A stretch of 64,000 bases of DNA, taken from the NCBI GenBank assembly GCA_019359445.1, contig JAHHHJ010000014.1, positions 1 through 64,000 on the forward strand, given 5' to 3'. The notes below the pieces were generated by a model. It was not told the DNA's origin. It saw only the letters and a program-made list of their open reading frames with translations, and searched no databases. The position numbers and the translations under genes are program-made. This stretch comes from Kastovskya adunca ATA6-11-RM4. GTDB lineage: Bacteria > Cyanobacteriota > Cyanobacteriia > Cyanobacteriales > Coleofasciculaceae. Positions 1-8,983 of this stretch are shown one piece after another (position 1 is the first letter of the stretch; every line of letters begins with the position of its first letter).

Positions 1-1
1 C

Positions 2-193
2 ACCGATCAGGGCGGTTCAGTAGACAATCCCACAACGGAAGAACCAGACACCGATCAGGGCGGTTCAGTAGACAATCCCACAACGGAAGAACCAGACACC
101 GATCAGGGCGGTTCAGTAGACAATCCCACAACGGAAGAACCAGACACCGATCAGGGCGGTTCAGTAGACAATCCCCCCACGACGCAAGAGCCA
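2..193 (+). repeat. Four in-frame 48-bp tandem repeats
   Basis: Units at 2-49, 50-97 and 98-145 are identical by eye and encode a 16-residue motif TDQGGSVDNPTTEEPD. The fourth (146-193) diverges at its end. The array probably continues left of the window. It is a coding minisatellite in the linker of the CHAT protein. Confidence 0.95.
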
Positions 194-2158
194 GACACCG
201 ATGAGGATGGCTCAAACCCGGATAAGGAGGAGGATGAGGAAGAGGAGGAACCAATACCAACCCCAGTTGAAGAGCCGCTACCGCCAGATGACGGTTCACC
301 TCCGGATGTGGAGGTACCAGTACCAACGCCAGTTAAAGAGCCGCTACCGCCAGACGACGGTTCACCTCCGGATGTGGAGGTACCAGTACTAACGCCAGTT
401 AAAGAGCCGCTACCGCCAGACGACGGTTCACCTCCGGATGTGGAGGTACCAGTACTAACGCCAGTTAAAGAGCCGCTACCGCCAGACGACGGTTCACCTC
501 CGAATGTGGAGGTACCAGTACCAACGCCAGTTAAAGAGCCGCTACCGCCAGATGACGGTAATCGTGGTGAGCAGCCAAGAAGCGATCGCAATAACGAACC
601 CTCAAGGGGTACGAACCAACCGCTAACTAGGGATGCTGAAACTCCGAACCTGGAAGAGCCTATTTCCTCCGACAAAATGAGAGAAATGGCTTCCACTTCT
701 TTGCAGTTGTCAAATTCTATTTCGACAGCCTCATCATCAACGTCAACTCAAACTAATTTAGAGAGGGAGTCGTCAACCGGGTCTGCCACTTCATTCGATC
801 CAGTTTTTGTCCTTGAAGAAGCATTCACCCAAGAATATGAGGAGTACTTTGGTCGTCCCTTTAAGGGGCGGGTGAAAACGACGGAAGATGCTCGTGAAAT
901 GACTCACGACTTGGAACAGGCGATTGGTGTCAATAGTGCAATTGTTTATGTAAGTTTCACACCAGCACTGATTACACCGGAGGGAAGTCAGTGCCAGAGC
1001 GCTTCAGTGTCTTCGCCACAACTTACCAGAAGTGATCGCCGCTTTGGTTTTCGGAGATCAGAGGTTTATCAACAGCTACAGAGTAGCCAAGGGCAGACAG
1101 GCGATTGTTCAAACCCTGGCAGTGACCAGCTAGAAGTTCTGGTGATTACCGCAGACGGTCAACCGATTCGGCAGCGAGTAGCGTCAGCAACGCGTGCTCA
1201 AGTTTTAGCGGCGGCGGAAGAATTTCGCCGGGAGCTGACTAATCCTACAAAGACGAACACCACTAGTTATCTATCTTCAGCACAACAACTTTACCAATGG
1301 CTGATTAAACCTTTGGAAAAAGAGTTAGAAGCCCAAGAGATAGAAAACCTAGTATTTGTAATGGATTCGGGTTTGCGATCGCTACCAATTGCTGCTCTGC
1401 ACGACGGGAAGCAATTCCTGGTGGAGCGCTATAGCACAGGTATGATTCCTAGCTTAAGCTTGACGGAGGGTAAGCACCAGAACATCGAAAATGCCCAGGC
1501 TTTGGCAATGGGAGCCTCTAGGTTTCCCAATGACGCGCCTTTGCCCGCCGTACCCGTGGAATTAAATGTAATTACAGAGAAAGTATGGCAGGGCAAGTCT
1601 TACCTCAACGAAAACTTCACCCTAGAGAATCTCCGTAAAGCCCGGAGCCAAGAACGGTTCCGCATTCTTCACCTGGCAACCCATGCTGAGTTTTCTCCGG
1701 GTTCACCAGAAAACTCCTACATTCAAATGTGGGATCGTAAGCTGCGCTTAGGTGAACTACGGCAGTTGGGCTTAGCCGACTCAGTACTCGATTTGCTAGT
1801 CCTTAGCGCTTGTCGTACTGCCCTAGGAGACGAAGAAGCTGAACTAGGTTTTGCTGGTTCGGCATTGGCAGCCGGGGTGAAATCGACCCTAGCCACCCTG
1901 TGGTATGTCAAAGATGAAGGCACCTTAGGGCTGATGACTGAGTTTTATCGGCAACTTGGTGAAACACCAATGAAATCTGAAGCCTTGCGACAAGCGCAAG
2001 TCGCTATGCTGCGGGGAGAAGTCAAAATTGAAAATGGTAAGTTGCTTGGTTCTAAGGGCAATATTTCTTTACCCCCAGAGTTGGTAGCACTCGGAAACAA
2101 AGACCTTTCCCATCCCTTCTTCTGGGCAGCATTCACGCTGGTAGGTGAGCCATGGTAG
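2..2158 (+). CDS. CHAT-domain protease-like protein, 5' end missing
   Basis: The reading frame is open from the left edge, so the true start lies outside the window. The N-terminal visible part is low complexity, with two tandem arrays of acidic/proline-rich repeats and an E/D run, then a Ser/Thr-rich linker (about nt 560-800). The C-terminal ~400 residues are a CHAT (caspase HetF-associated with TPR) domain: HLATHAEF near nt 1670 supplies the catalytic His and LSACRTALG near nt 1805 the catalytic Cys. The closing block AAGVKSTLATLW...SHPFFWAAFTLVGEPW is typical of the family. CHAT proteins are caspase-like cysteine peptidases, in cyanobacteria often fused to TPRs and linked to signalling. 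No TPR is visible here, but it could lie upstream. Substrate unknown. Family call firm; role unassigned. Confidence 0.9.
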   Translation, partial: TDQGGSVDNPTTEEPDTDQGGSVDNPTTEEPDTDQGGSVDNPTTEEPDTDQGGSVDNPPTTQEPDTDEDGSNPDKEEDEEEEEPIPTPVEEPLPPDDGSPPDVEVPVPTPVKEPLPPDDGSPPDVEVPVLTPVKEPLPPDDGSPPDVEVPVLTPVKEPLPPDDGSPPNVEVPVPTPVKEPLPPDDGNRGEQPRSDRNNEPSRGTNQPLTRDAETPNLEEPISSDKMREMASTSLQLSNSISTASSSTSTQTNLERESSTGSATSFDPVFVLEEAFTQEYEEYFGRPFKGRVKTTEDAREMTHDLEQAIGVNSAIVYVSFTPALITPEGSQCQSASVSSPQLTRSDRRFGFRRSEVYQQLQSSQGQTGDCSNPGSDQLEVLVITADGQPIRQRVASATRAQVLAAAEEFRRELTNPTKTNTTSYLSSAQQLYQWLIKPLEKELEAQEIENLVFVMDSGLRSLPIAALHDGKQFLVERYSTGMIPSLSLTEGKHQNIENAQALAMGASRFPNDAPLPAVPVELNVITEKVWQGKSYLNENFTLENLRKARSQERFRILHLATHAEFSPGSPENSYIQMWDRKLRLGELRQLGLADSVLDLLVLSACRTALGDEEAELGFAGSALAAGVKSTLATLWYVKDEGTLGLMTEFYRQLGETPMKSEALRQAQVAMLRGEVKIENGKLLGSKGNISLPPELVALGNKDLSHPFFWAAFTLVGEPW
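245..559 (+). repeat. Five in-frame 66-bp tandem repeats
   Basis: Units start at 245, 311, 377, 443 and 509 (last one 51 bp). Each encodes a 22-residue motif of the type EVPVPTPVKEPLPPDDGSPPDV; the units differ by few bases. A proline-rich, acidic extended spacer is expected. The long open frame on the opposite strand (151-696) is a by-product of this periodicity. Confidence 0.95.
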
Positions 2159-2177
2159 AGATATGAGGAGCACCTAG

Positions 2178-2302
2178 AGCAGGGGAGCAGGGGAGCAGGG
2201 GAGCAGGGGAGCGGGGGAGAGAAAAATTGACAACAATTAGCCATTACTCCAATCGCCTATTTCATACTTCACCCTTCATACTTCATACTTCATACTTTCT
2301 CC
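2178..2302. repeat. Two short tandem-repeat tracts (STRR-type)
   Basis: 2178-2219 is five units of AGCAGGGG (last degenerate). About 2261-2302 contains a CTTCATA heptamer tract. Such short tandemly repeated sequences are common between cyanobacterial genes. They fill most of the gap between the convergent CHAT and phoH genes; no terminator hairpin was recognised there. Confidence 0.8.
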
Positions 2303-2332
2303 CCTACTCACCGACTCAGGACTCTCTTATCC

Positions 2333-3298
2333 TTATGTGCCCGGCTTCTCATGGTGTTCGTAAGCGGTAACGATTCGCTGTACTAAGGGATTGCGTACCA
2401 CATCGCCTTGAGTGAGACTACAGAAGGCAATGCCTTCAACAGATTGCAGAATTTTTTGAGCGACAGCTAGACCAGAGGATTGGTGAAGTGGTAAGTCTGT
2501 TTGGGTAATGTCGCCCGTGACAACCATACGGGAATGGAACCCTAGGCGCGTCAGCACCATTTTCATCTGAGCTGGGGTGGTGTTTTGTGCCTCATCGACA
2601 ATCACAAAAGCATTGGTTAGGGTACGTCCCCGCATGTAAGCCAGAGGCGCAACTTCGATGATCCCGCGTTCCATTAAGCTAGGAATTTTCTCAGCATCAA
2701 TCACCTCGTACAGGGCGTCGTAAAGAGGACGCAAAAACGGGTCGATTTTTTGCTGTAAGTCTCCGGGGAGGAAGCCGAGTTTTTCTCCGGCTTCAACGGC
2801 AGGTCGTGTCAAGATTAGTCGCTCGTACTGATTGGCGAGGAGAGCTTGAGCGGCGAGAATGACGGCTAGGAATGTTTTGCCTGTACCGGCAGGCCCGATG
2901 CAAAAGGTCAAGTCGTGGCTTAGTACTGCCTTGATATACTGCCGTTGTCGGAATGTTTTGGCACGGATGACTTCGCCCCGGCGAGTGCGAGCGAGAATGT
3001 CTTGCTGTAAGTCTTGTAATTCGCCTTGTTGTTGGGTATCGAGGGCATGGCTAGCCGTGAGGATATCCACCCCTGTGATGCTTTTGCCCTCTTTCCAGTA
3101 AGGTCGTAGCGATCGCACTAAAGATACCGCACGCTCAACTTGTTTTTCAGTTCCAGAAATTACTAATTCTTGCCCCCGCAGGACTAAGATAGCTCCAGTT
3201 TGGCGGGCTAGAGTTTTGATGTTTTCTTCCCGCTCTCCGGCTAGAGCGATCGCACTTTCAGTTGTTGGCAGCTCGATTGTCTGCAATGCCTCACTCAT
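2333..3298 (-). CDS. phoH: PhoH family ATPase
   Basis: 321 residues, normal length for PhoH/YbeZ-type proteins. A KH-like N-terminal region (about residues 30-65) precedes a P-loop ATPase domain: Walker A GPAGTGKT at about 135-142 and Walker B VIVDEAQN near 235. The family consists of cytoplasmic ATPases, probably helicase-like and acting in RNA or ribosome metabolism. It lies downstream of ffh, rpsP and the KH gene on the same strand, a common cyanobacterial cluster, which supports an RNA-related role. The 186-bp gap to the KH gene leaves room for its own promoter. Confidence 0.93.
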   Translation of the reverse strand: MSEALQTIELPTTESAIALAGEREENIKTLARQTGAILVLRGQELVISGTEKQVERAVSLVRSLRPYWKEGKSITGVDILTASHALDTQQQGELQDLQQDILARTRRGEVIRAKTFRQRQYIKAVLSHDLTFCIGPAGTGKTFLAVILAAQALLANQYERLILTRPAVEAGEKLGFLPGDLQQKIDPFLRPLYDALYEVIDAEKIPSLMERGIIEVAPLAYMRGRTLTNAFVIVDEAQNTTPAQMKMVLTRLGFHSRMVVTGDITQTDLPLHQSSGLAVAQKILQSVEGIAFCSLTQGDVVRNPLVQRIVTAYEHHEKPGT

Positions 3299-3484
3299 GT
3301 GTCTTGCTGTCTCATTTGCAGATCAAAGAACACAAAAAAACGCCCGAGCAAATTGCAAGCGACATTACCGCTCAGGCGTTGCAGTTGACTATTTATCCTA
3401 CAGATTCTGCCTGGATTCAAGGCTGGTTTCACACCCGTTTAATCACGACTTAGCTTCATGGTATAGAAAAAGGGATTGAAACGG

Positions 3485-3898
3485 CTAAGGACGAGGCTTG
3501 GGGGTTGGTTTAGGCAAAGAGGAAGGTCGTACCACCTGCTTTTCACCTGTATGCCCTCCAGAGCCGCTATCTCGATAGGACGAGGATGAGCTTCCCTGAG
3601 CGTCGTAAATATCCAGGTTTACTGACTCACCCACCGCTTGAGCAGCCGCTTGAATCACCGTGCGAATGGCTTGAATATTGCGTCCACCTCGACCAAAAAC
3701 CCGGCCTTTATCTGCACCTTCAAACGCCAACCGAATCCAGGCTCTTGCCCTCGCTGGCGATCGCTCACAGTCGATACTCAGCGACTCTGGCGACTCCAAA
3801 AATGGCTCAATGAGAAATTTCACTAAACCAATATAGTCAGGCGTTGAATTTTGCAGTGGCGTTGCCGGATTTTCAGGCACGGACTTGCTCAAAGACAT
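3485..3898 (-). CDS. khpA: KH-domain RNA-binding protein (KhpA-like)
   Basis: A single type II KH domain occupies roughly residues 20-105, with the GRGG loop inside [17 protein letters not shown] Ser/Gly/Pro-rich tail follows that is longer than in the compact KhpA of Firmicutes. I chose the ATG at 3898 ([10 protein letters not shown]), which overlaps the end of rpsP by 26 nt in another frame. A longer frame from 3976 would overlap rpsP by 104 nt and has no family-like residues. rpsP followed by a KH gene is a widely conserved order. Expected to bind RNA in the cytoplasm; its targets cannot be read from sequence. Confidence 0.88.
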   Translation of the reverse strand: MSLSKSVPENPATPLQNSTPDYIGLVKFLIEPFLESPESLSIDCERSPARARAWIRLAFEGADKGRVFGRGGRNIQAIRTVIQAAAQAVGESVNLDIYDAQGSSSSSYRDSGSGGHTGEKQVVRPSSLPKPTPKPRP

Positions 3899-4121
3899 TA
3901 GCTTTGCGAAGAATACTACGCACGGTTTCTGTCGGTTGGGCACCCTCTTTAAGGCGCTGCACGATCCTGGGAACATCTAGACGAGTTTCATCGGTTCTAG
4001 GGTTGTAGAAACCTAGTTCCTCCAGAGGACGCCCATCACGACGAGCCTCGCTCTTAATCGCCACAATCCGGTAACTTACCTGACGTTTTTTGCCGTATCT
4101 CTTTAATCTTAGTTTGACCAT
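3873..4121 (-). CDS. rpsP: 30S ribosomal protein S16
   Basis: 82 residues beginning [20 protein letters not shown], with the family block [12 protein letters not shown]. Full length. It sits between ffh (upstream, 129 bp) and the KH gene (downstream, overlapping), a typical bacterial SRP-ribosome cluster. Structural protein of the small ribosomal subunit. Confidence 0.98.
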   Translation of the reverse strand: MVKLRLKRYGKKRQVSYRIVAIKSEARRDGRPLEELGFYNPRTDETRLDVPRIVQRLKEGAQPTETVRSILRKANVFEQVRA

Positions 4122-4250
4122 CTTAAAGTAATAATTCTCCTGTTTGATTCTACGCTATTGTTTTGGTTCGTTGTTAGTTGCTAGCGAATGGCGCGTTAGC
4201 TAAGGGCGAATAGCAAGGAGTGACGCCAGCCCTTAACCAGCCACCAATCC

Positions 4251-5711
4251 CTACAATTGACCAAAACCTTTCTTCTTCTTCTCCTTTTTCTTTTTCTTTC
4301 CACCCGCACCGGAGTAACCGCGCCAGCCTTGTTGTGACGGACGGTTGCCACCCCCACCCATGCCGCCAAACATATCACCCATACCACCGCCCATTCCCGG
4401 CATTCCTGGCATCCGACCTTGACCCATTTGCTGCATCAGAGTCCGCATTTTGGTAAAGTCACTCACCAAACCGCTAACATCCGTCTCCGAGAAACCCGAA
4501 CCACGGGCAATGCGGCGACGACGGCTAGGAGAACTCGCCAGTAAATCTGGATTGCGGCGCTCCTCCACTGTCATTGAGTTGATCATTGCTTCCGACTGCT
4601 TCAGCTTGCTTTCACCTTGTTGCAGTTGGTCGCTCGTCAGCTTGTTCATCCCCGGAATCATCTTCATCAAACCGCCGAGGGAACCCATGTTTTTCAGCAG
4701 CCGCATCTGCTTCAAGAAATCGCTGAAGTCAAACTGTGCCTTCAGCATTTTCTCTTGCATCTTCTCGGCATCTGTAATGTCAATCTCTTCCTGGGCTTTT
4801 TCTACCAGGGTGAGGACATCTCCCATACCGAGAATCCGCGATGCCATCCGCTCAGGGTAAAAGGGCTGCAACGCTTCTACCTTTTCACCCACACCGACAA
4901 ACTTAATTGGCTGACCGGAAACCCGCCGCACCGATAGCGCTGCACCACCACGACTATCGCCATCTAACTTGGTGAGAATCGCGCCCGTGATGCCAATTTG
5001 CTCTTGGAAGGTGCGAGTCAGGTTGGCTGCCTCTTGACCCGTCATGGCATCCACCACCAACAGCGTTTCGTGGGGGTGAACCGTTTCCTTGATCCGGGCA
5101 AGCTCTGCCATCATACTGGTGTCAATCTGCAAGCGTCCGGCGGTGTCAATGATCACCGTACTGACGCCCATTTCCTTCGCCCGTTCTACACCCTGACGGG
5201 CAATTTCTACAGGGTCGGCATCCTTTCCCAGCTCAAACACAGGTACGTCAATTTGTTGACCTAGGGTAATTAACTGGTCAATCGCCGCAGGACGATAAAC
5301 GTCTGTTGCTACCAACAAACTACTGCGGTTTTGCTTACGCAGATGTAACGCCAGTTTGGCTGACGCTGTCGTTTTACCCGTTCCTTGCAAACCCGCCATC
5401 AAAACAATCGTTGGGGCAGTGTCTGCCTGGGCTAGGGGAACATTCGTTTCCCCCATCACAGCCACTAACTCGTCGTAGACAATTTTGATGAACTGCTGAT
5501 CGGGTCGCACGCCAGAAATGACCTCAGCGCCCTGGGCTTTAGCTTCCACATCAGCAATAAAGTCTTTGACGACTTGCAAATTCACATCTGCCGCTAACAG
5601 AGCACGACGCACCTCGCGCAGGGCTTCTTGAATATTAGACGCGGAAATTTTATTTTGACCCCGCAACTGCTTCCAGGCGTCTTCTAAGCGTTCCGCTAAG
5701 GCATCAAACAT
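4251..5711 (-). CDS. ffh: Signal recognition particle protein Ffh (SRP54)
   Basis: 486 residues, full length. Order: N domain (about 1-90), G domain with GLQGTGKT at 107-114 and a DTAGR motif near 190, then a methionine-rich M domain (about 300-445) that binds 4.5S RNA and signal sequences. The C-terminus is a Gly/Met-rich stretch ending in a lysine-rich tail. It is the GTPase that targets nascent membrane proteins with FtsY. It leads the minus-strand cluster ffh-rpsP-KH-phoH. Confidence 0.98.
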   Translation of the reverse strand: MFDALAERLEDAWKQLRGQNKISASNIQEALREVRRALLAADVNLQVVKDFIADVEAKAQGAEVISGVRPDQQFIKIVYDELVAVMGETNVPLAQADTAPTIVLMAGLQGTGKTTASAKLALHLRKQNRSSLLVATDVYRPAAIDQLITLGQQIDVPVFELGKDADPVEIARQGVERAKEMGVSTVIIDTAGRLQIDTSMMAELARIKETVHPHETLLVVDAMTGQEAANLTRTFQEQIGITGAILTKLDGDSRGGAALSVRRVSGQPIKFVGVGEKVEALQPFYPERMASRILGMGDVLTLVEKAQEEIDITDAEKMQEKMLKAQFDFSDFLKQMRLLKNMGSLGGLMKMIPGMNKLTSDQLQQGESKLKQSEAMINSMTVEERRNPDLLASSPSRRRRIARGSGFSETDVSGLVSDFTKMRTLMQQMGQGRMPGMPGMGGGMGDMFGGMGGGGNRPSQQGWRGYSGAGGKKKKKEKKKKGFGQL

Positions 5712-6110
5712 ATGTCAATTCTTCTCTATCATCTCTATGTATTAAGCCTAGTCTGTCGCATCAACTTTTGACAGTTGCCTTGACTGGGTATCAACAAGTC
5801 TCTTTTTGTCTTCCTCTATCTCTGTCGGGTTGAGGCTTGTTGATCAACCTGTCGTTGCCAAGCGCGATCGCATTTATTGCTCCGAGGTACAACTGAGAAT
5901 CGGCAACCTACCTACAAAATCTTGTGTCCGTATAAATACCGTCACTTTTTCCTGGGTTGATAGTCTGACCTCTAAATTGACGCTCCCCTGCTCCCCAAAA
6001 AATTGTAAAGATTTGTATTCCAGGGGGCTTTCTGTAGCGAATGTTACAGAAATGCATGATAGTATTAATCAAGTAAGAGAAATTATAAAAACAACAAGGA
6101 AAATTCAACT
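5712..6110. other. 399-bp intergenic region between divergent ffh and a small gene
   Basis: It must hold the promoter of ffh (leftward) and that of the small gene at 6111 (rightward). The last ~100 bp before 6111 are AT-rich. A purine-rich AAGGA at about 6096-6100 lies 10 nt before the ATG and is a plausible ribosome binding site. One HIP1-like site occurs near 5862. Open frames here have no recognisable protein content. Confidence 0.6.
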
Positions 6111-6314
6111 ATGTCTTCCACCCAAGAACAAGCTCGTGCTTTGATGATGCGCCACCACCACCTCGTCAAGAATCGTCAGCAATCTATGCTCGGTCGCTCT
6201 GCCGTAGAAGCTGGTATGGAGGTTGATGGCACCGAATACTGGAACGACATCCAAGGCAAGCTCAATCCTAGCTTTCAAGCAAGTTATGACCGTAGCGGTG
6301 CCTCACTGAGTTAA
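6111..6314 (+). CDS. Small conserved cyanobacterial protein, function unknown
   Basis: 67 residues (MSSTQEQARALMMRHHHLVK...), hydrophilic, with no signal peptide or membrane segment. A His/Met-rich N-terminal helix (RALMMRHHHLVKNRQQSML) is followed by an aromatic tail. It resembles short proteins I recall from many cyanobacteria, but I cannot give a name. The coding assignment rests on a good start with AAGGA 10 nt upstream, a compact frame and a strong terminator about 110 nt downstream, which together define a monocistronic unit. Not assigned a function. Confidence 0.75.
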   Translation: MSSTQEQARALMMRHHHLVKNRQQSMLGRSAVEAGMEVDGTEYWNDIQGKLNPSFQASYDRSGASLS

Positions 6315-6423
6315 TCCATTTCCCAATAGGCTAGAGTTCTCTGTAAAAATTGGGTATTTTGGCATTCAGGCAAGCTCCTTGTTTTTTAAGCTTGAATCAG
6401 AAATTTTTCTATAAGATACGAAA

Positions 6424-6464
6424 CAGGGTGTTCTTCTTTCGAGAAGGACACCCTGAATCTTTTT
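6424..6464 (+). terminator. Intrinsic terminator with a UUCG loop
   Basis: A 14-bp stem (6424-6437 with 6442-6455, one G-U pair) closes a TTCG tetraloop, followed by AATCTTTTT. It is a textbook Rho-independent terminator for the small gene ending at 6314. Confidence 0.9.
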
Positions 6465-6533
6465 AACCGTGTGGTAGGCATTTGCCAATTGAGACTGGCT
6501 GTAAGAGTACTCCGAAAATTGCTGTAATACCGC

Positions 6534-7814
6534 TCAGGAGCAAAGGCTCATCGTCCCGAAATTAGTACTGAAAGCGACATTTAAATTTTCCAAAGATTCC
6601 ACTAACCACCCCACCTCTTCTTTGCTATGAGTTTCGTAGTGGCTAAAGAGAATTGAAAATCGCTTTTCTAAGTGACACTTCACTTGGCGACAGAGTAGGA
6701 CAATTTTTAGCAAAAGCCCAATTGTGGGAGTAACGCCTAGATTACTCGTGAGGTCAGAAAAGATGTAGTGGTTAGGTCGTTGGGAACTTTCTACTACCAA
6801 AAAATCTACCAATTTCCTACAAGTTCTCAGCAGTAGTGCGTCGTTAAGTTCTTGTTCGTTGTGCTGAGGGAGGCTATTTTGCAGTTGCTGATAGAGTTGC
6901 CGATTGAACTGATATTTGCCGTAGCTGGGGTCAACAGAAGCAGTCAGATGTTCGTAAAGTTCGTCTTTGAAGGTGCGGTAGCAGGAAGTCCAACGACTGT
7001 AGGTGAGAAACTGTTGGGCTGAGTCGTGATAGGTGTTAGAGCCTTCGACTTTTCCGGTAAAGTGCTTAAGAGCGGAGTCGAGTTGGCAATCGCTCAACAA
7101 TGTGGGGTTAACCGGTTGCACCTCTTTCTGGCTCAGGCTGCTGTTATTGAAATTCGCTTTATCCCCGCAGAGAGTACGAGAGTGCTGTAGCTGTTGATAA
7201 GTCAGGTATTTGGACAAGTCGATTTCCAGCTGTCGCTGTCGTCGGTCTCGAATTAAACGCACCTTGTGTCGCTGTTCATCGGTGCTGTCACTGGTCAATA
7301 TGCAGTGTTCGTAGATGCAGGGATAGCGACGAATTAAACTCCCCAACGGTTTAGCGCTGGCGTTACTACTGCATTCACCCGTCTCTTTCATCACTTGCGC
7401 TAGACGGTACAGCACTATATATTGCTGCGTTTGGGTGAAACACTGCACCAGTTGGCGCAGACGCCATGTTGTCTTCGATACTGCCAATCCCTCCGGTTTT
7501 GCCTCAAACAACGCCATGAGTTCTGCAACGGCACTTTGTAGTTGGGGGTGACTCAGCCAGCGGTTGATGAGAATGTAGCAGCTACGGTTAAGAATAAATT
7601 TGAATCCCTGTTCGGCAGAATCAGATGCGACAATTCGCTCTAACGCTCTGCGGACGTAGGGGTCGGGATAATCAACGCCATTAATAAATAGATGGTAAAA
7701 GCGATTAATCAGCCGACTGGGTGGTTCTACCTCGACGCACTTTAGCAAATGAGTGTATAACACCTGCTCTTCTTGTATCGTCGGGCGATTGGAAAAGTTT
7801 AACCGGGAATCCAT
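6534..7814 (-). CDS. Conserved hypothetical protein (about 426 residues)
   Basis: I do not recognise a named domain. The protein is alpha-helical in character, rich in Leu, Gln, Arg and Cys, without signal peptide or clear membrane segments. N-terminal text such as EEQVLYTHLLKCVEVEPP and INRFYHLFINGVDYPDP resembles large cyanobacterial hypothetical proteins. The frame is open to a GTG at 7865, but I prefer the ATG at 7814 (MDSRLNFSNRP) because the extra 17 residues look like read-through and no ribosome site precedes the GTG. Monocistronic; its 3' end faces the terminator at 6464. Function unknown. Confidence 0.75.
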   Translation of the reverse strand: MDSRLNFSNRPTIQEEQVLYTHLLKCVEVEPPSRLINRFYHLFINGVDYPDPYVRRALERIVASDSAEQGFKFILNRSCYILINRWLSHPQLQSAVAELMALFEAKPEGLAVSKTTWRLRQLVQCFTQTQQYIVLYRLAQVMKETGECSSNASAKPLGSLIRRYPCIYEHCILTSDSTDEQRHKVRLIRDRRQRQLEIDLSKYLTYQQLQHSRTLCGDKANFNNSSLSQKEVQPVNPTLLSDCQLDSALKHFTGKVEGSNTYHDSAQQFLTYSRWTSCYRTFKDELYEHLTASVDPSYGKYQFNRQLYQQLQNSLPQHNEQELNDALLLRTCRKLVDFLVVESSQRPNHYIFSDLTSNLGVTPTIGLLLKIVLLCRQVKCHLEKRFSILFSHYETHSKEEVGWLVESLENLNVAFSTNFGTMSLCS

Positions 7815-7865
7815 AACCACTAGTACCCCCAGCGGTAAGAAGCTGTCTTCGAGCAATGGCAACAC

Positions 7866-8248
7866 CTGCTATCAGGGGTGGTATTGATCAAGTCTTCTGC
7901 AAGGCTGGGATTGAGCATCATACGAGTATCAAGAAAAGTACAGAGGAATGGCTCCAAACGACGAACTGATGCAGGGAAAGGCTGTTAACTGCTATCAAAT
8001 TCAGTGTTTGATGACGTTTATGAAGGGTGGTTCTTGATTTATTGTCTATTGCCGTTACACCTGAAAATTTGCATAGATACGAGAAAGATGACGTTTTTGT
8101 GACTATATCAAGCGATCGCGCCGCATTTGAGCGGGTAAGACCTAAAATACATCCAAAGTTAAAAGGAAGTTTAGCACTCCTATTGCCATTGTGCTTCCGT
8201 AGGGGGCTTTAACTTGAATCTAATCCAGAGTCCGGAGTCGGCAATCGA
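7866..8248. other. Gene-free stretch (about 380 bp)
   Basis: Upstream region of the hypothetical protein at 6534-7814 and downstream of the methyltransferase at 8249. A 61-codon frame at 8027-8212 contains a HIP1 site and has no recognisable protein features. Nothing else is supportable. Confidence 0.5.
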
Positions 8249-8932
8249 TCAGCTTTTTCTCACCTGCAACATTTGGTTGCCACCTTTTTGAAACTCGTAA
8301 GGCACCTGCTGAATCGCCAAGTGGTAACCTTGTGTCTCTAAGCGATTTACTATCGGTGAGAGGAGTGGCGATCGCTCTCCAGAAAGATTCAACAACGGAA
8401 AAATCCGCACCTCACTGGCAATGCGGCAAAGTTCCAGGATGGCAGCGAGGTGAAAGTCTTCTGAGAGCAAATCGGAATAGGTAAACAGCAAGTGAGAGCA
8501 AAGCGCTAAATCGAATTGATTGGTGCCAAAGGGTAGCACGGGCAATTCTGCTGTAATGTAACGCCCTTGCTGCTTTCCCCTGGGCAAATCTTCCAGAAAT
8601 TGCTGCATCGCCTCAAGGCGAATTTGTCCGAGTTGTTCCGGTGAGGGGATCGCCTGCCAAACATAGTTTTCCCGGTTGGCGCTAGTGCCTTCTATAACGG
8701 TCTGATAAACTTCCTGGATGCGCTGTCGTATTTGTGTCGTCCTAAACTGATAAATCGGGTCACAAGAAACCACTGAATAACCCTGACGAGTCATTTCTGC
8801 ATTAAAGCTCGCCGGGCCACCGCCACAATCGAGTATTGTTCGTTTAAAATCATCAGGTTGCAGGTCAAACATCCTGATATATTCGTCAAGCGATCGCCCC
8901 CAGGGAATGACCTCCTCTAGTTTGAAGCCCAT
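8249..8932 (-). CDS. Class I SAM-dependent methyltransferase-like protein
   Basis: 227 residues. Motif I appears as ILDCGGGPASFN (about residues 33-44), followed by an acidic end of strand 2 in VVSCDPIY, which fits a Rossmann SAM-binding fold. The middle part LPFGTNQFDLALCSHLLF matches the motif IV region. The C-terminal VPYEFQKGGNQML resembles other cyanobacterial uncharacterised methyltransferases. Substrate unknown. Divergent from the ABC exporter at 8984, with about 50 bp between them. Confidence 0.8.
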   Translation of the reverse strand: MGFKLEEVIPWGRSLDEYIRMFDLQPDDFKRTILDCGGGPASFNAEMTRQGYSVVSCDPIYQFRTTQIRQRIQEVYQTVIEGTSANRENYVWQAIPSPEQLGQIRLEAMQQFLEDLPRGKQQGRYITAELPVLPFGTNQFDLALCSHLLFTYSDLLSEDFHLAAILELCRIASEVRIFPLLNLSGERSPLLSPIVNRLETQGYHLAIQQVPYEFQKGGNQMLQVRKS

Positions 8933-8983
8933 CAGAAAACCTCCAATCAGTTGTCAGGGTACAACAGGCACATTAACACCACA

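Noticed and set aside
2-193. Tandem 48-bp repeats as a possible CRISPR
   Set aside because: Contiguous units without spacers, coding in frame.
151-696. 181-codon minus-strand frame
   Set aside because: Antisense to the tandem repeats of the CHAT gene; low-complexity Ser/Gly product caused by periodic sequence.
5806-6144. 112-codon frame over the leader of the small gene
   Set aside because: Overlaps the real start at 6111 in another frame and has no protein-like features.
8027-8212. 61-codon frame
   Set aside because: No ribosome site or recognisable content; contains a HIP1 site as filler.
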